Below the pieces are notes generated by a model. The model was not told where the DNA came from, did no database searches, and saw only the letters and a program-made list of their open reading frames with translations. From positions 1-52,268 of the IMG/VR virus record IMGVR_UViG_3300043777_000338: DNA of 52,268 nucleotides; one strand, written 5' to 3'. Of the stretch, positions 31,218 to 39,823 are shown one piece after another. Each line of letters begins with the position of its first letter. Within the stretch, counting starts at the first letter, position 1. This DNA is from a virus. A program made the position numbers and the translations under genes.

Positions 31218-32213
31218 ATGCGCGATATGGATCATCCAGAACATATGAAATACCAGGCCGGATATCCTGGTGAAGACTCAATGAGAGAAAAAGCAGAGAG
31301 GCTAATGAGGGCGGAGCTTATGGGAACTCCGATGACTTTACCAGCAAGTCATTCAACTCCTAGTCACGAAAAAATGCGACTTTACAAGAAAGGTGGACAT
31401 GTTAAAGGGCACCACCATCATGAAGGTAAAGAGCATGAAAGAGCAAAACTGCATAAGATGCAGCATCACGGCTTAGAAATGGCCGAAAGAGGGCTTTCAA
31501 AGGAAAGAAAGCTAAAGGGCGGAGGTTATGCACATGGTGGGCATAAACATGAGACTCTACAACGTCGGGAAGACATTGAAGCTGGTGGCCATCTCACCAA
31601 TCTTTATATTCCTCATGAGAAAAAACTCAGCATTCAAAGCGTGAAGGAAGCTGAGAAAATGCATAAGGGAGGTCGTGCGCATAAAAAGCATCATCATCAT
31701 GAACATATGTCACATGGTGGCCATCCTCATTATGGTGACCATGAGCATATGGCGCATGGCGGTCGTGAACATCATCGTCATCATCATGAGCATATGACCC
31801 CAGGTGGTCATCCTCACTATGGCGATCATGAGCATATGGCACACGGTGGTCGGGAGCATCATCACAAAAAGGGACATCGCGTTCATAAAGCTGCTGGTGG
31901 CACTGTTTATGAACATGAAATGCTAGGGGCTCGTCCATCTACAAAAACTCCTCATATCAATTATGAAAAAGATATGAAGGGAGTCCATTGTTCACATCAT
32001 GCTTTAGGGAAATCTAAGGGAGTAAGCGCAAATGCTGGTGCATTTGACGCATCAATGGGAGAATATAAGAAGCATGGTGGAGCTGTAAAGCATCATAGCA
32101 AGCACCATCATCATACAAAAAAGATGGCCGCTGGTGGCGCCGCAAAGGTTCGTCATGGTGTTGCGACTCCTTCTGGGCGTCCAATCATGAGGAAATCACC
32201 AAAAGGATACTAA
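31218..32213 (+). CDS. Histidine-rich tandem-repeat protein
   Basis: 331 residues with exceptional His, Gly, Lys and Met content. Two 29-residue tandem units (HEHM...GGHPHYGDHEHMAHGGREHH) start at residue 161. Other segments repeat KKGGHVKGHHHHEGK, GGYAHGGHKHE and KHHSKHHHHTKK. The N-terminus is ordinary (YQAGYPGEDSMREKAERLMRAEL), and the end (GVATPSGRPIMRKSPKGY) resembles tails of phage assembly proteins with K-x-GG motifs. A strong GGAGAGG site precedes it and a terminator follows. It probably binds metal or nucleic acid; no family recognised. Confidence 0.8.
   Translation: MRDMDHPEHMKYQAGYPGEDSMREKAERLMRAELMGTPMTLPASHSTPSHEKMRLYKKGGHVKGHHHHEGKEHERAKLHKMQHHGLEMAERGLSKERKLKGGGYAHGGHKHETLQRREDIEAGGHLTNLYIPHEKKLSIQSVKEAEKMHKGGRAHKKHHHHEHMSHGGHPHYGDHEHMAHGGREHHRHHHEHMTPGGHPHYGDHEHMAHGGREHHHKKGHRVHKAAGGTVYEHEMLGARPSTKTPHINYEKDMKGVHCSHHALGKSKGVSANAGAFDASMGEYKKHGGAVKHHSKHHHHTKKMAAGGAAKVRHGVATPSGRPIMRKSPKGY
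31698..31871 (+). repeat. Tandem 87-bp repeat encoding the His-rich units
   Basis: Two in-frame 87-base units (31698-31784 and 31785-31871). They differ by scattered, mostly third-position changes, showing that the repeated protein sequence has been kept by selection after duplication. Confidence 0.85.
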
Positions 32214-32238
32214 AAATAAAACAATAATATTTCTTTTT

Positions 32239-32271
32239 AATACCTTTTTCGTTTGAAAAAGGTATTTTTTT
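32239..32271 (+). terminator. Rho-independent terminator after the His-rich gene
   Basis: A perfect 12-bp stem AATACCTTTTTC / GAAAAAGGTATT with a GTTT loop is followed by TTTTTATC. Confidence 0.92.
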
Positions 32272-32306
32272 ATCTATAATCAGAATAAAAGAAAAATAAT
32301 ATTATT

Positions 32307-32522
32307 ATGATATTGAAATTTTACGAAGTTATTTTATCTAACATTCGCGAATCTATAAAAAATTATTCTTCCCGTGTTTCGAATGGATCGATGCAAACTC
32401 ATGATGAATATCGCTGGCTTTGCGGTAAAATCAAAGGACTGCAAGAAACTGAAGCCATAATCTGCGAAACTTTTGAATCGATTCATGAAAATCCATCTTC
32501 AAATTTAAACAATAATAACTAA
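32307..32522 (+). CDS. Small hypothetical protein between portal and scaffold (71 aa)
   Basis: Helical, with THDEYRWLCGKIKGLQETEAI, which resembles the short 'YxxxxGxIxGLxxxExxI' proteins encoded between portal and capsid genes in many podophages. It is followed after 10 bases by the GroES-like gene. Likely a small virion-assembly factor; role unproven. Confidence 0.6.
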   Translation: MILKFYEVILSNIRESIKNYSSRVSNGSMQTHDEYRWLCGKIKGLQETEAIICETFESIHENPSSNLNNNN

Positions 32523-32532
32523 AGGAAAAATA

Positions 32533-32982
32533 ATGGAAAAATCAGCAAGCACATCACTTAGTTTTATAGAACCATACGAGGAGCAAGAAGCTAAAAATTT
32601 GATTTCAAAAGAGCTTGGATTTGATCCGCCAAAACCAGCTGGCTATCACATGTTGATTAAGCTCTATATTAGGCCAGAAGAGCTGAAGAAAATTAAGCGC
32701 GAAGATGGGACTGAAGCCACAATTTATCTAGGTGATGCGCAAAGAATGGAAGATCAATATCGGACTTGCGTGGCTCTTGTGATTGCTCAAGGTCCTGAAT
32801 GTTATCAAGAAACAGAAACAAAGAAATTCCCGCAAGGCCCTTGGTGCAGGGTAGGGGACTGGGTTGTGTTTCCTCGTCATGAGGGAACGCGCTTTGTTTA
32901 TAAAGGCGTTCCAATGTTTTTTATTCCAGATGATCGAATATTTGGAACTGTTTTTGATCCACAAGATGTAGTCAGAGATTAA
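32533..32982 (+). CDS. GroES-like co-chaperonin (phage Cpn10)
   Basis: 149 residues with AAAGGA upstream. Core: PKPAGYHMLIKLYIRPEEL (first beta-strands), the mobile-loop region around ATIYLGDAQRMEDQYR, then CVALVIAQGPECYQ, GPWCRVGDWVVFPRHEGTRF and a closing strand IPDDRIFGTV. This is the Cpn10 fold order (P-x-x-x-x-hhhK, G-x-V-hh-G-x-G, hxxGDxVhF, DIhGhh). Phage Cpn10 proteins (T4 gp31 type) replace host GroES so GroEL can fold the capsid protein. Position just before scaffold and capsid genes supports that. Confidence 0.82.
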   Translation: MEKSASTSLSFIEPYEEQEAKNLISKELGFDPPKPAGYHMLIKLYIRPEELKKIKREDGTEATIYLGDAQRMEDQYRTCVALVIAQGPECYQETETKKFPQGPWCRVGDWVVFPRHEGTRFVYKGVPMFFIPDDRIFGTVFDPQDVVRD

Positions 32983-32991
32983 GGAGACAAA

Positions 32992-33939
32992 ATGACAGAT
33001 ATTATCAATCCTGCCGACGAAATTAAGCAGATAGAAGAAATAATAAATCCGCCTGAAAATACATCGCATGAAGAAATTGTAACAGTTCAGCCAGAAGAAA
33101 GAGAAGACCGAGAAGAATCTCAAGAGCAGGATAGATCAATGCCTGCTCAAGATGATTTAATCGCTCAAAAGAAAAAATTTTCAAAAATCCAAAGAGAGCG
33201 TCATCGTCTTTTGGCTGAAAATAAAAGACTAAAAGAAGAGTATGAGACTATTAAGTCTTATGTAAATCATTCAAACAATGCGTCAATGGTTCATTATGAA
33301 GATAGCGTAAAACTTCAAATGGATAAGGCCAAGGAAGCAAAAAAAAGAGCTTTCGAATTAAATGATGTCGATGGAATTGTTGATGCAGATGCTGAATTAG
33401 CTCAAGTCGCAGCAAAACTTGAAAATTTAAATTCATGGAAGGCTCAAGAAACCGCCAGACAATACCAACAATCTCAGCAACCTCAGGCCCCTCAGCAGCA
33501 ATATCAGGATTATGATTCTTATGGCGCTGAGGATGACAATGAAGATGTGAGAACGTGGCTAAATCAAAATAAATGGTTTGATGAGAATGCGTCTGAATAT
33601 GATCCAGATAAAGCAGATGCTGTTAGAGCTTACGCGGATAGTCTTGATTTTGACTTGCGTAGAAGAGGAAAAGAAGAAGTCATATTAACTCCAGAATATT
33701 TTAAAAAGATCGATCAATATGCGAATTATATTTCAGATCAAAGCCGATCTCCATATCGATCTCCAAGCATAGCGACTGTTAAAAGGGGTACGCCTGTGGG
33801 GCAATCTTCATCGAAAAAAGTCAAGTTATCTTTAGATGAGCAGGATATGGCGCGCCGTCTTGGTGTGAAAGAAGAGGATTATGTTAAATTTAAAGAGCAA
33901 GATATGAGAATTCAACAAATAAAGGGACGTCCTTATTAA
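32992..33939 (+). CDS. Scaffolding protein
   Basis: 315 residues, very acidic and coiled-coil (IKQIEEIINPPENTSHEEI, KKKFSKIQRERHRLLAENKR), with a Gln-rich linker around residues 155-170. The C-terminal part (WLNQNKWFDENASEYDPDKA...AYADSLDFDLRRRGKEE) is typical of podoviral scaffolds that template the procapsid and then leave. It lies directly upstream of the capsid cluster with an AAGGAGA site. Confidence 0.8.
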   Translation: MTDIINPADEIKQIEEIINPPENTSHEEIVTVQPEEREDREESQEQDRSMPAQDDLIAQKKKFSKIQRERHRLLAENKRLKEEYETIKSYVNHSNNASMVHYEDSVKLQMDKAKEAKKRAFELNDVDGIVDADAELAQVAAKLENLNSWKAQETARQYQQSQQPQAPQQQYQDYDSYGAEDDNEDVRTWLNQNKWFDENASEYDPDKADAVRAYADSLDFDLRRRGKEEVILTPEYFKKIDQYANYISDQSRSPYRSPSIATVKRGTPVGQSSSKKVKLSLDEQDMARRLGVKEEDYVKFKEQDMRIQQIKGRPY

Positions 33940-33960
33940 CAATTCATAAAGGAGATTAAA

Positions 33961-34446
33961 ATGAGCAATAGAGTTCAGGAAACAAGAGCAGCGGATACAA
34001 GGGATGCGGCTATTAGGGCGCGTCTTTCAATGGATTTTTTTGATGAATTGTATATTCCTCCGCATAAAATTCCGCCAGATGTTGAATACGCTTGGGCAAG
34101 AGATAGTATTTATGGATATCCAGATCCCGCGCGCATGGCGCATTTAAGCCAAAAAGGATGGGATCCTGTTCCGGCAGAACGGCATCCAGACTTTGCGACG
34201 CATCAGGATGAAAGGGCTCCTGCGCATGTAAGAGGATTTATATATCGTCGCGGATTAATTTTGATCGAAAGAAGAAAAGAATATTGTGATTTAGAGCGTA
34301 AGCAACAAGAAGAATATAATTTTAAAACCATGATGAATATTCCTGGTCTAGATCAATACGCAAATGATTCAATCATGCCAATGAAAGTATTCGCCAAGGA
34401 AAACTCGATTGTAAAAACCAGCCGCCGTGGCGCATTTGGAGATTGA
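33961..34446 (+). CDS. Conserved virion-assembly protein (161 aa)
   Basis: A known type of podophage protein by pattern: DEYIPPHKIP-like segment (ELYIPPHKIPPDVEYAWARDSIYGYPDPARM), then QKGWDPVPAERHPDF and GFIYRRGLILIERRKEYCD. It lies between scaffold and capsid genes in many SU10/N4-like relatives. The function is not established; a capsid-associated or maturation role is inferred from location. Confidence 0.65.
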   Translation: MSNRVQETRAADTRDAAIRARLSMDFFDELYIPPHKIPPDVEYAWARDSIYGYPDPARMAHLSQKGWDPVPAERHPDFATHQDERAPAHVRGFIYRRGLILIERRKEYCDLERKQQEEYNFKTMMNIPGLDQYANDSIMPMKVFAKENSIVKTSRRGAFGD

Positions 34447-34459
34447 TCTCTTATTTGAT

Positions 34460-34488
34460 TTGAAATGATTTGATATATTGACTATAAT
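34460..34488 (+). promoter_or_regulatory. Near-consensus sigma-70 promoter
   Basis: TTGAAA, exactly 17 bases, then TATAAT, about 25 bases before the next start codon. This is the best consensus promoter noticed in the window and would start a transcript at the first fibre gene of the capsid cluster. Confidence 0.8.
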
Positions 34489-34512
34489 TATACTCATAAA
34501 TGAGATGTCACT

Positions 34513-35670
34513 ATGAGCTATATCAATATATTCGGCGGATCTCCGGTTCAGGTTTCAGATGTTTCTTATTTAGAAATAGCCTTAACAGGAAGTATCACAC
34601 TAAGTTGGCCGACACAATTTCAGGATACAAATAATGTTGTCGCGCGAATCATGGATGTTACGCCGAGTGGCGGTGGTTTTTCAATCACATTACCCGATGC
34701 AACTCAAACCTCTGTTGGAACTGATTTTCTCATAAATAATATTTCTGGAGCAAACGGATTTACCGTCTTAAACAATGGCGGTGGCTTGCTTGCTACATTT
34801 GCGACACAGGCGCTATTTTATTTTTATTTAATTGATAATACGACCACCAATGGAACTTGGCGTGTTATTCCTTTTGGTTTGGGCGTTGGTTCTGTTGTTA
34901 CGCAAGTGGCAGCCGCTTCTTTAACGGCAGGTTTAACGATCACTGGAAGTCCTATTACATCTTCTGGAACGTTAAACTTTTCTTTATCTAATCAATTAGT
35001 GGCTTTAAATAATTTTGCTGGCACAGGGATTATGGTTCAGACTGGCGTAGCTACACAATCTCCTGTGACTATCACGGGTGGATCAAATATAGTTGTTACA
35101 AATGGTAGCGGCGTTTTAGGAAATCCGATAATTGCTCTTTCAACAACTCCGGCGGTAACTTCTCTTACCGTTGGAAATTTCATCATCGGCGGCAGTACGA
35201 TAATTACAAATGGTGGCAATCTCCCGATTGCTTTAACTCCAAATGGCACAGGTAATGTCCTTATGCCAGCAGGAAGTGTGGGCATCCCTGGCATTGCCTT
35301 CACCGGAGATACGACAACCGGATTTTATGATGTAAGCGCAGGAGTTATTGGCGTTTCTGCCAGTGGAACTAAGATAATTCAGCTTTCCTCCAATAGTGGA
35401 ATTCTCTTTGGAGCAGCTACGATGACAGTAGCCGGTACATTTAGCGGCATGGTATGCCCCGTAAGCGGTAATCCAAGCGCGATTTCGGCAACCACCGCTG
35501 CGTTTTATACTGCGGTCACAACAACTGGATCCGTCGTCCGGACATTAGGGATTTATTCTAATGATGTACTTGTAAGCAATACAGGGGGTGGATTAACTCC
35601 TGATCATAATTTTCCTGTTGTAATTAATGGCGCAACTTATTTTGTTCCATGCAAAGCATCGCAAAGTTAA
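34513..35670 (+). CDS. Fibre-like virion protein A (upstream of the capsid genes)
   Basis: 385 residues rich in Ser, Thr, Gly and Asn with short beta-repeats (VSDVSYLEIALTGSITL, GNVLMPAGSVGIPGIAFTG). The segment PAITFTGDTTTGFY-like (IPGIAFTGDTTTGFYDVSA) and the end VVINGATYFVPCKASQS are typical of phage fibre or head-fibre proteins. Its last about 120 residues are paralogous to those of the gene at 37570. Its place before the decoration and capsid genes suggests a head fibre as much as a tail fibre. Confidence 0.7.
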   Translation: MSYINIFGGSPVQVSDVSYLEIALTGSITLSWPTQFQDTNNVVARIMDVTPSGGGFSITLPDATQTSVGTDFLINNISGANGFTVLNNGGGLLATFATQALFYFYLIDNTTTNGTWRVIPFGLGVGSVVTQVAAASLTAGLTITGSPITSSGTLNFSLSNQLVALNNFAGTGIMVQTGVATQSPVTITGGSNIVVTNGSGVLGNPIIALSTTPAVTSLTVGNFIIGGSTIITNGGNLPIALTPNGTGNVLMPAGSVGIPGIAFTGDTTTGFYDVSAGVIGVSASGTKIIQLSSNSGILFGAATMTVAGTFSGMVCPVSGNPSAISATTAAFYTAVTTTGSVVRTLGIYSNDVLVSNTGGGLTPDHNFPVVINGATYFVPCKASQS

Positions 35671-35688
35671 AATATTTTGAAAATATGA

Positions 35689-35717
35689 TTGACATATATT
35701 TTTTGTTGGTGAATAAT
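35689..35717 (+). promoter_or_regulatory. Promoter for the capsid transcript
   Basis: TTGACA (perfect), 17 bases, AATAAT (five of six), 19 bases after the preceding stop codon. Confidence 0.78.
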
Positions 35718-35923
35718 ATACAGTAATGGTTTGATGGTTTCCAAAAAACTGTCTTCTGGTTTGTGGTATTTTCCTTAAATATCTCAAGGTAACTGCGCCT
35801 TTTCAAAGACTGTTGAGAGAAATCTCAGGTTGTGATTCGAACTTAAAATCTCAGGAATAAAGTAAATTTGAAAATTTGTACGTACAAATTGGCAACAATT
35901 TTAATAGTTATTGGAGATTTTAA
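35718..35923 (+). other. Long 5' leader of the capsid transcript with hairpin and palindrome
   Basis: About 200 untranslated bases separate the promoter from the decoration-protein gene. Within it are a small GAAA-tetraloop hairpin (TGAGA-GAAA-TCTCA, 35814-35827) and a perfect 18-bp palindrome AATTTGTACGTACAAATT (35873-35890), a possible operator or RNA hairpin. No gene is seen here. Confidence 0.55.
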
Positions 35924-36589
35924 ATGTCATACGGCAATGGAACAAATACGCCAAACGGTCTTGTGCCTCGTCAAGATATTACTGGCTCTCCCTGGAACGG
36001 CCAAACGAGTCAATACAATATCATATCTGGATATGCAAACAACCTATTCACTGGTGATCCTGTCACTCTTCTCAATACTGGCGGTATAGGCATTGCTGTT
36101 GGTGGCGCTGCTGCTGCTCAAGGTCCGACAGTAGGTGTTTTTATGGGCTGCAAGTATCTTTTGAACAATCAATATGTTTTTTCGCCTTATTGGCCGACAG
36201 GAACTGTGCCTGACAATGCGACAAATGCTGTCGCTTTTGTTGTTGATGATCCAAATGTATTGTTCGATATACAGGTTTCGTCTACTGCGAATCCGTTAGC
36301 AAATCCTTGCACAATTGTTACAGCAAATTTAGGTCTAAATGCAAACTTCCAAGTTGGCAATCCTAATGGTGGAACGGGTAACCCTGCTGGAGGTTCTACG
36401 CGGACTGGTGTGTCAGCCTTTTATTTGAATTTCGAATCTCTGACTCCCGGAACTTCTGCGACGCTTAACTTAAAGGTTATGGCCTTCACCCCAGTACCTG
36501 GAAATGTCAGTGGTGTGAATTTTAACAATGCTTTGTGCTTGATAAACAATCATATCCTCAAGGGCGGCACAGGTACGGCTGGAATTTAA
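35924..36589 (+). CDS. Probable capsid decoration / head-stabilising protein
   Basis: 221 residues, beta-rich, with the pattern PWNGQTSQYNIISGYANNLFTGDPVTL...GGIGIAVGG...PTVGVFMGCKYL. This is a frequent small-protein type encoded immediately before the major capsid gene in podophages with HK97-fold heads. A TATTGGAG site precedes the ATG. No catalytic motif. Likely sits on the capsid surface. Confidence 0.65.
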   Translation: MSYGNGTNTPNGLVPRQDITGSPWNGQTSQYNIISGYANNLFTGDPVTLLNTGGIGIAVGGAAAAQGPTVGVFMGCKYLLNNQYVFSPYWPTGTVPDNATNAVAFVVDDPNVLFDIQVSSTANPLANPCTIVTANLGLNANFQVGNPNGGTGNPAGGSTRTGVSAFYLNFESLTPGTSATLNLKVMAFTPVPGNVSGVNFNNALCLINNHILKGGTGTAGI

Positions 36590-36616
36590 TTTTGAAATAT
36601 TTACTGGGAGACTAAT

Positions 36617-37519
36617 ATGACTATAAATACTACCCAAATACAGAACCTTCTTCGACCAGGACTTGCCGCGGTATTCGGTTCTTATCCAATGTATCCTTCT
36701 CAATGGTCTGAGATCTTCAATGTCTATGAATCAGATAAGGCGGTTGAAATCGAAGTTGAAATGAGAATGTTGGGTCTTGCTCAATTAAGGGCTGAAGGCG
36801 CTCCAACTGCTATGGATACAATGGGCCAACGCATAGTAACCAACTACCAACATCAATATATTGCATTGGGCTTCCAAATCACTCGTCAGGCAATCATGGA
36901 TAATCTTTATAAGACAAGATTCCCAATGATGGCTGTTGCTTTGAGAGATTCGTTGGCGCAGACAAAAGAAATACTTGGAGCCAGCGTTATCAACAATGGA
37001 TTTAGCGCGACTTTCCCTATCGGTGATGGTCAGCCTCTTTACAGCGTAGCGCATCCAATTGATAGCGGCGTTGTTCCCAATACGCCTGCTGTTGCTGCAG
37101 ATCTTAACGAAGCCGCTTTGGAATCAGGGATCATCACAATTCAGCAGTTTAAGAACCAAGCTGGTCTTATTGTCCAAACAAAACCAAAGAAGTTAGTTGT
37201 TCCTCCTCAAAACCAATTCGTTGCGGAACGTTTGCTGGCCTCTGCGTTCAGAACTAATACAGCCAACAATGATATCAGTGCGATCTATAATGTAACGGCT
37301 ATTCCAGAGGGATATAGGGTCAATCAATTCTTAACGGCTCCTACAGGATGGTATTTAGTGACAGATGCTCCAGATGGATTCAAGCATTATATCAGAGAAA
37401 AGATAGAAACTGATGTGTACACTGACTTTTCGACAGATAACCTTCTTGCTAAAGCAGTTGAAAGGTATTCATTCGGAGTATCTAACTTCCGCGCTACATA
37501 TGGATCTGTTGGCCCTTAA
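36617..37519 (+). CDS. Major capsid protein
   Basis: 300 residues with an ACTGGGAG site. The pattern (N-terminal PGLAAVFGSYPMYPSQWSEIF; NYQHQYIALGFQITRQAIMDNLY; LGASVINNGF; LYSVAHPI; PKKLVVPPQNQFVAERLL; ending VERYSFGVSNFRATYGS) fits the gpT-like / HK97-fold capsid proteins of 290-330 residues. No protease domain is present and no separate prohead protease gene was seen, consistent with scaffold-dependent assembly. Confidence 0.85.
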   Translation: MTINTTQIQNLLRPGLAAVFGSYPMYPSQWSEIFNVYESDKAVEIEVEMRMLGLAQLRAEGAPTAMDTMGQRIVTNYQHQYIALGFQITRQAIMDNLYKTRFPMMAVALRDSLAQTKEILGASVINNGFSATFPIGDGQPLYSVAHPIDSGVVPNTPAVAADLNEAALESGIITIQQFKNQAGLIVQTKPKKLVVPPQNQFVAERLLASAFRTNTANNDISAIYNVTAIPEGYRVNQFLTAPTGWYLVTDAPDGFKHYIREKIETDVYTDFSTDNLLAKAVERYSFGVSNFRATYGSVGP

Positions 37520-37569
37520 TATTTAGACAAATTCAATTTTGTCAACAATTACATTAGGAGAAGCGCAAA

Positions 37570-38679
37570 ATGGCTGGACCATTCTTAAATACAACTGATC
37601 CAACAACCTTTACTTCGGCGTTGCTTGTTGGCGATGCGACAGGAAATTCTCTTGTTCCGCCTACATTAAGTACGGTTGCCGGTGTGCCTGTATCTGCTTG
37701 TTTGGAACTTCAATCCACATTAGGTGCGCTACTCGTTCCTCGTATGACGACCGCACAAGTCGCTGCTATCACCACTGTTTCAAATGGTATGGTTATTTAT
37801 AATACCACCACAAACGTATTCCAATTTTATGAAAATGGCGGTTGGGTTAACTTTGCGCAAGGCGGTGGCGGTGGCGCCGTTACAGGGCCTGTAGCGAGTA
37901 CAAATAATGCTGTTGCATTGTGGAATGGTGTTGGTGGTAATGTTCTTGAAAACTCTGTTGTTATTATTTCGGCTTTAGGTGCTGTGACTGGCATTATCAG
38001 TCTCGCTAATGGTGCTGGAACAGCAGCAGCCCCAAGTTATACTTTTGCAGCTGATACTACTTCAGGAATGTATCAGAGTGGTGCTGGTGATGTAGATTTT
38101 TCAAGTTCTGGATTGCGCGTATTGAATCTAACTGCAACTGCTGCTGCTGTAAACTATTTAAATATTAATGCTGGTGCAACTGGTTTTCCTGTTGCGTTTA
38201 CTGCTATTGGCACTGATGCGAATATTGGTATTGAGTTAATAACTAAAGGTAACGGCCCTGTCATTTTCCCGGATGGAACGGCTGCGGCTCCTGCAATTGT
38301 CTTTACAGGAGATCTGGCGTCGGGATTATACGATTCTGCTGTTGGTGTAGTTGGTGTTTCTTGTCTATCGACTACAATTGCGCTGTTTTCTGCAAAAGGT
38401 ATTGGCCTCGCTACGGCAGCTCCAACGAATGCTGCAACTAATGTCATTTCTATTCCTAATGGAACTGCCCCGACTGGTATGGGTGCAAGCAGTGTTGGAA
38501 TTTATTCTTCTACCCAGCCAGTTACTACAGGTGGAGGGAATTGCAGAACTCTTTCAATATACACAGACGTAACGCCCATTTCAACTAATACGATTACCAC
38601 AGCCAACTTAACGAGAACATTGGTCATTTCTGTAAATGGAGTGGCTTATTACGTTCCATGTTCTACGGCAAGTACTTAA
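37570..38679 (+). CDS. Fibre-like virion protein B (downstream of the capsid gene)
   Basis: 369 residues, Ser/Thr/Gly/Ala-rich. It carries the fibre motif CLELQSTLGALLVPRMTTAQ...GMVIYNTTTNVFQFYENGGW near residues 40-95, then IVFTGDLASGLYDSAVG and a C-terminus (ISVNGVAYYVPCSTAST) paralogous to the gene at 34513. It has an AGGAGAAG site. Host-recognition or head-fibre protein. Confidence 0.72.
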   Translation: MAGPFLNTTDPTTFTSALLVGDATGNSLVPPTLSTVAGVPVSACLELQSTLGALLVPRMTTAQVAAITTVSNGMVIYNTTTNVFQFYENGGWVNFAQGGGGGAVTGPVASTNNAVALWNGVGGNVLENSVVIISALGAVTGIISLANGAGTAAAPSYTFAADTTSGMYQSGAGDVDFSSSGLRVLNLTATAAAVNYLNINAGATGFPVAFTAIGTDANIGIELITKGNGPVIFPDGTAAAPAIVFTGDLASGLYDSAVGVVGVSCLSTTIALFSAKGIGLATAAPTNAATNVISIPNGTAPTGMGASSVGIYSSTQPVTTGGGNCRTLSIYTDVTPISTNTITTANLTRTLVISVNGVAYYVPCSTAST

Positions 38680-38700
38680 AAATAAAAAAAGGAGAAAAAG

Positions 38701-38943
38701 ATGGAAAAACTAGAGGTAATAAGAAATAAGATCGAAGAAATAAAGAAAGATATTCAAAAGAAGTTAGATTTTCACAATGAAATTTTAAATTCTCTTACGA
38801 AATTGAATAATGAGAGAGATATCGTAAGGAATGATATTAATACTCTCAATGGAGCTCTGAGTGCTTATCAGGAAACTGTCAATTTTTTGTCGGAAGGTCA
38901 ACAAAGTATTGAAGATGTTGTTATTGAGGCAGAGGTAGTTTAA
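38701..38943 (+). CDS. Small coiled-coil protein (80 aa)
   Basis: A continuous heptad helix (KLEVIRNKIEEIKKDIQKKLD...LTKLNNERDIVRNDINTLN) with an acidic end. AAAAAAGGAG precedes the ATG, three bases before the next gene's region. Probably an oligomerising accessory of the fibre or head apparatus. Confidence 0.6.
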   Translation: MEKLEVIRNKIEEIKKDIQKKLDFHNEILNSLTKLNNERDIVRNDINTLNGALSAYQETVNFLSEGQQSIEDVVIEAEVV

Positions 38944-38946
38944 TTC

Positions 38947-39576
38947 ATGGCTCGTCCCATTGTTATTAATTGGCCTGTAACAAGCAATACCGTAGTTTCT
39001 TCACTTCAGACATTGGGTGCTGCAGGAAATCTGGTTATTAACAATGGGCCAAATGGCTTTTTTGATTTTGTTAAAGTCACAAGATCCATTACTTTAACCT
39101 CTACAAACAATCTTTCTGGCGTTAATTTTACAATTACTGGGACTTTGAATGGAGCCACAATTTCTGAAGTGCTGGCCGGACCTAATAATAATACTGTTAC
39201 TTCTGTTAATATTTATGACACGATAACAAGCATAGCTTCTAATGCTGCAGCCGCTGCTGTGAGCGCTGGCTCTGGTCAAACTGGCAGAACTCGGTGGATT
39301 AATTTTGATTATGATCAATTAATCATGAATTATTCTGTTCAGGTTGTAGTAGGGGCGGCCACTATAAATTACACTTTTAATACAACATTAGATGATGTGA
39401 ATGTTGTGGCAACGCCTACTCTTACGGCCCCTGTAGGTGCAATGACGGCAGCTACTACGACTCAATTTGCGACACTTACGACGCCCATCAATTACGCCAA
39501 TGTAACAATTAATTCTTCGAATAGTACAGGAACCTTAACATTGACTTTATTAATTCAAGGTATAGGCAGAACATGA
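38947..39576 (+). CDS. Beta-rich virion protein (209 aa)
   Basis: Composed of Thr/Asn-rich beta-strands (GVNFTITGTLNGATISEVLA, VVVGAATINYTFNTTLDDVN), resembling phage fibre or baseplate-type proteins common just downstream of capsid genes. It overlaps the next gene by four bases. No catalytic residues seen. Confidence 0.6.
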   Translation: MARPIVINWPVTSNTVVSSLQTLGAAGNLVINNGPNGFFDFVKVTRSITLTSTNNLSGVNFTITGTLNGATISEVLAGPNNNTVTSVNIYDTITSIASNAAAAAVSAGSGQTGRTRWINFDYDQLIMNYSVQVVVGAATINYTFNTTLDDVNVVATPTLTAPVGAMTAATTTQFATLTTPINYANVTINSSNSTGTLTLTLLIQGIGRT

Positions 39577-39797
39577 GCAGACCTAAAAAAGAACTTCAAA
39601 GAGCTGGTGGAAAATTTATACAGGCAGCTATCAAACATCCTGGGGCGCTTCATCGCGAATTGCACGTTCCGGAAGGGAAAAAGATTCCTGCAAAGAAATT
39701 AGAAAAAGCAACTCATTCAAAGAATCCATTGCTGAGGAAAAGAGCGTCCCTGGCAAAGACTTTGAAGAATCTTCCTAGGCATACAGGTCCTAGATAA
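39573..39797 (+). CDS. Small basic structural protein (74 aa)
   Basis: ATGA overlap with the preceding gene. KFIQAAIKHPGALHRELHVPEGKKIPAKKLEKA is a frequent phage pattern of short, strongly basic proteins. The charge suggests DNA or capsid-interior binding, though the function of this family is not known to me. Confidence 0.65.
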   Translation: MSRPKKELQRAGGKFIQAAIKHPGALHRELHVPEGKKIPAKKLEKATHSKNPLLRKRASLAKTLKNLPRHTGPR

Positions 39798-39823
39798 GTG
39801 TGTGTTTTTATTATGGTTTATAA

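Noticed and set aside
31627-31938. Open frames antisense to the His-rich gene
   Set aside because: They are reverse readings of the CAT/GGT repeats and only mirror that composition.
35593-35806. Minus-strand frames over the capsid leader
   Set aside because: No ribosome sites, and they overlap a clear promoter and the end of a fibre gene.
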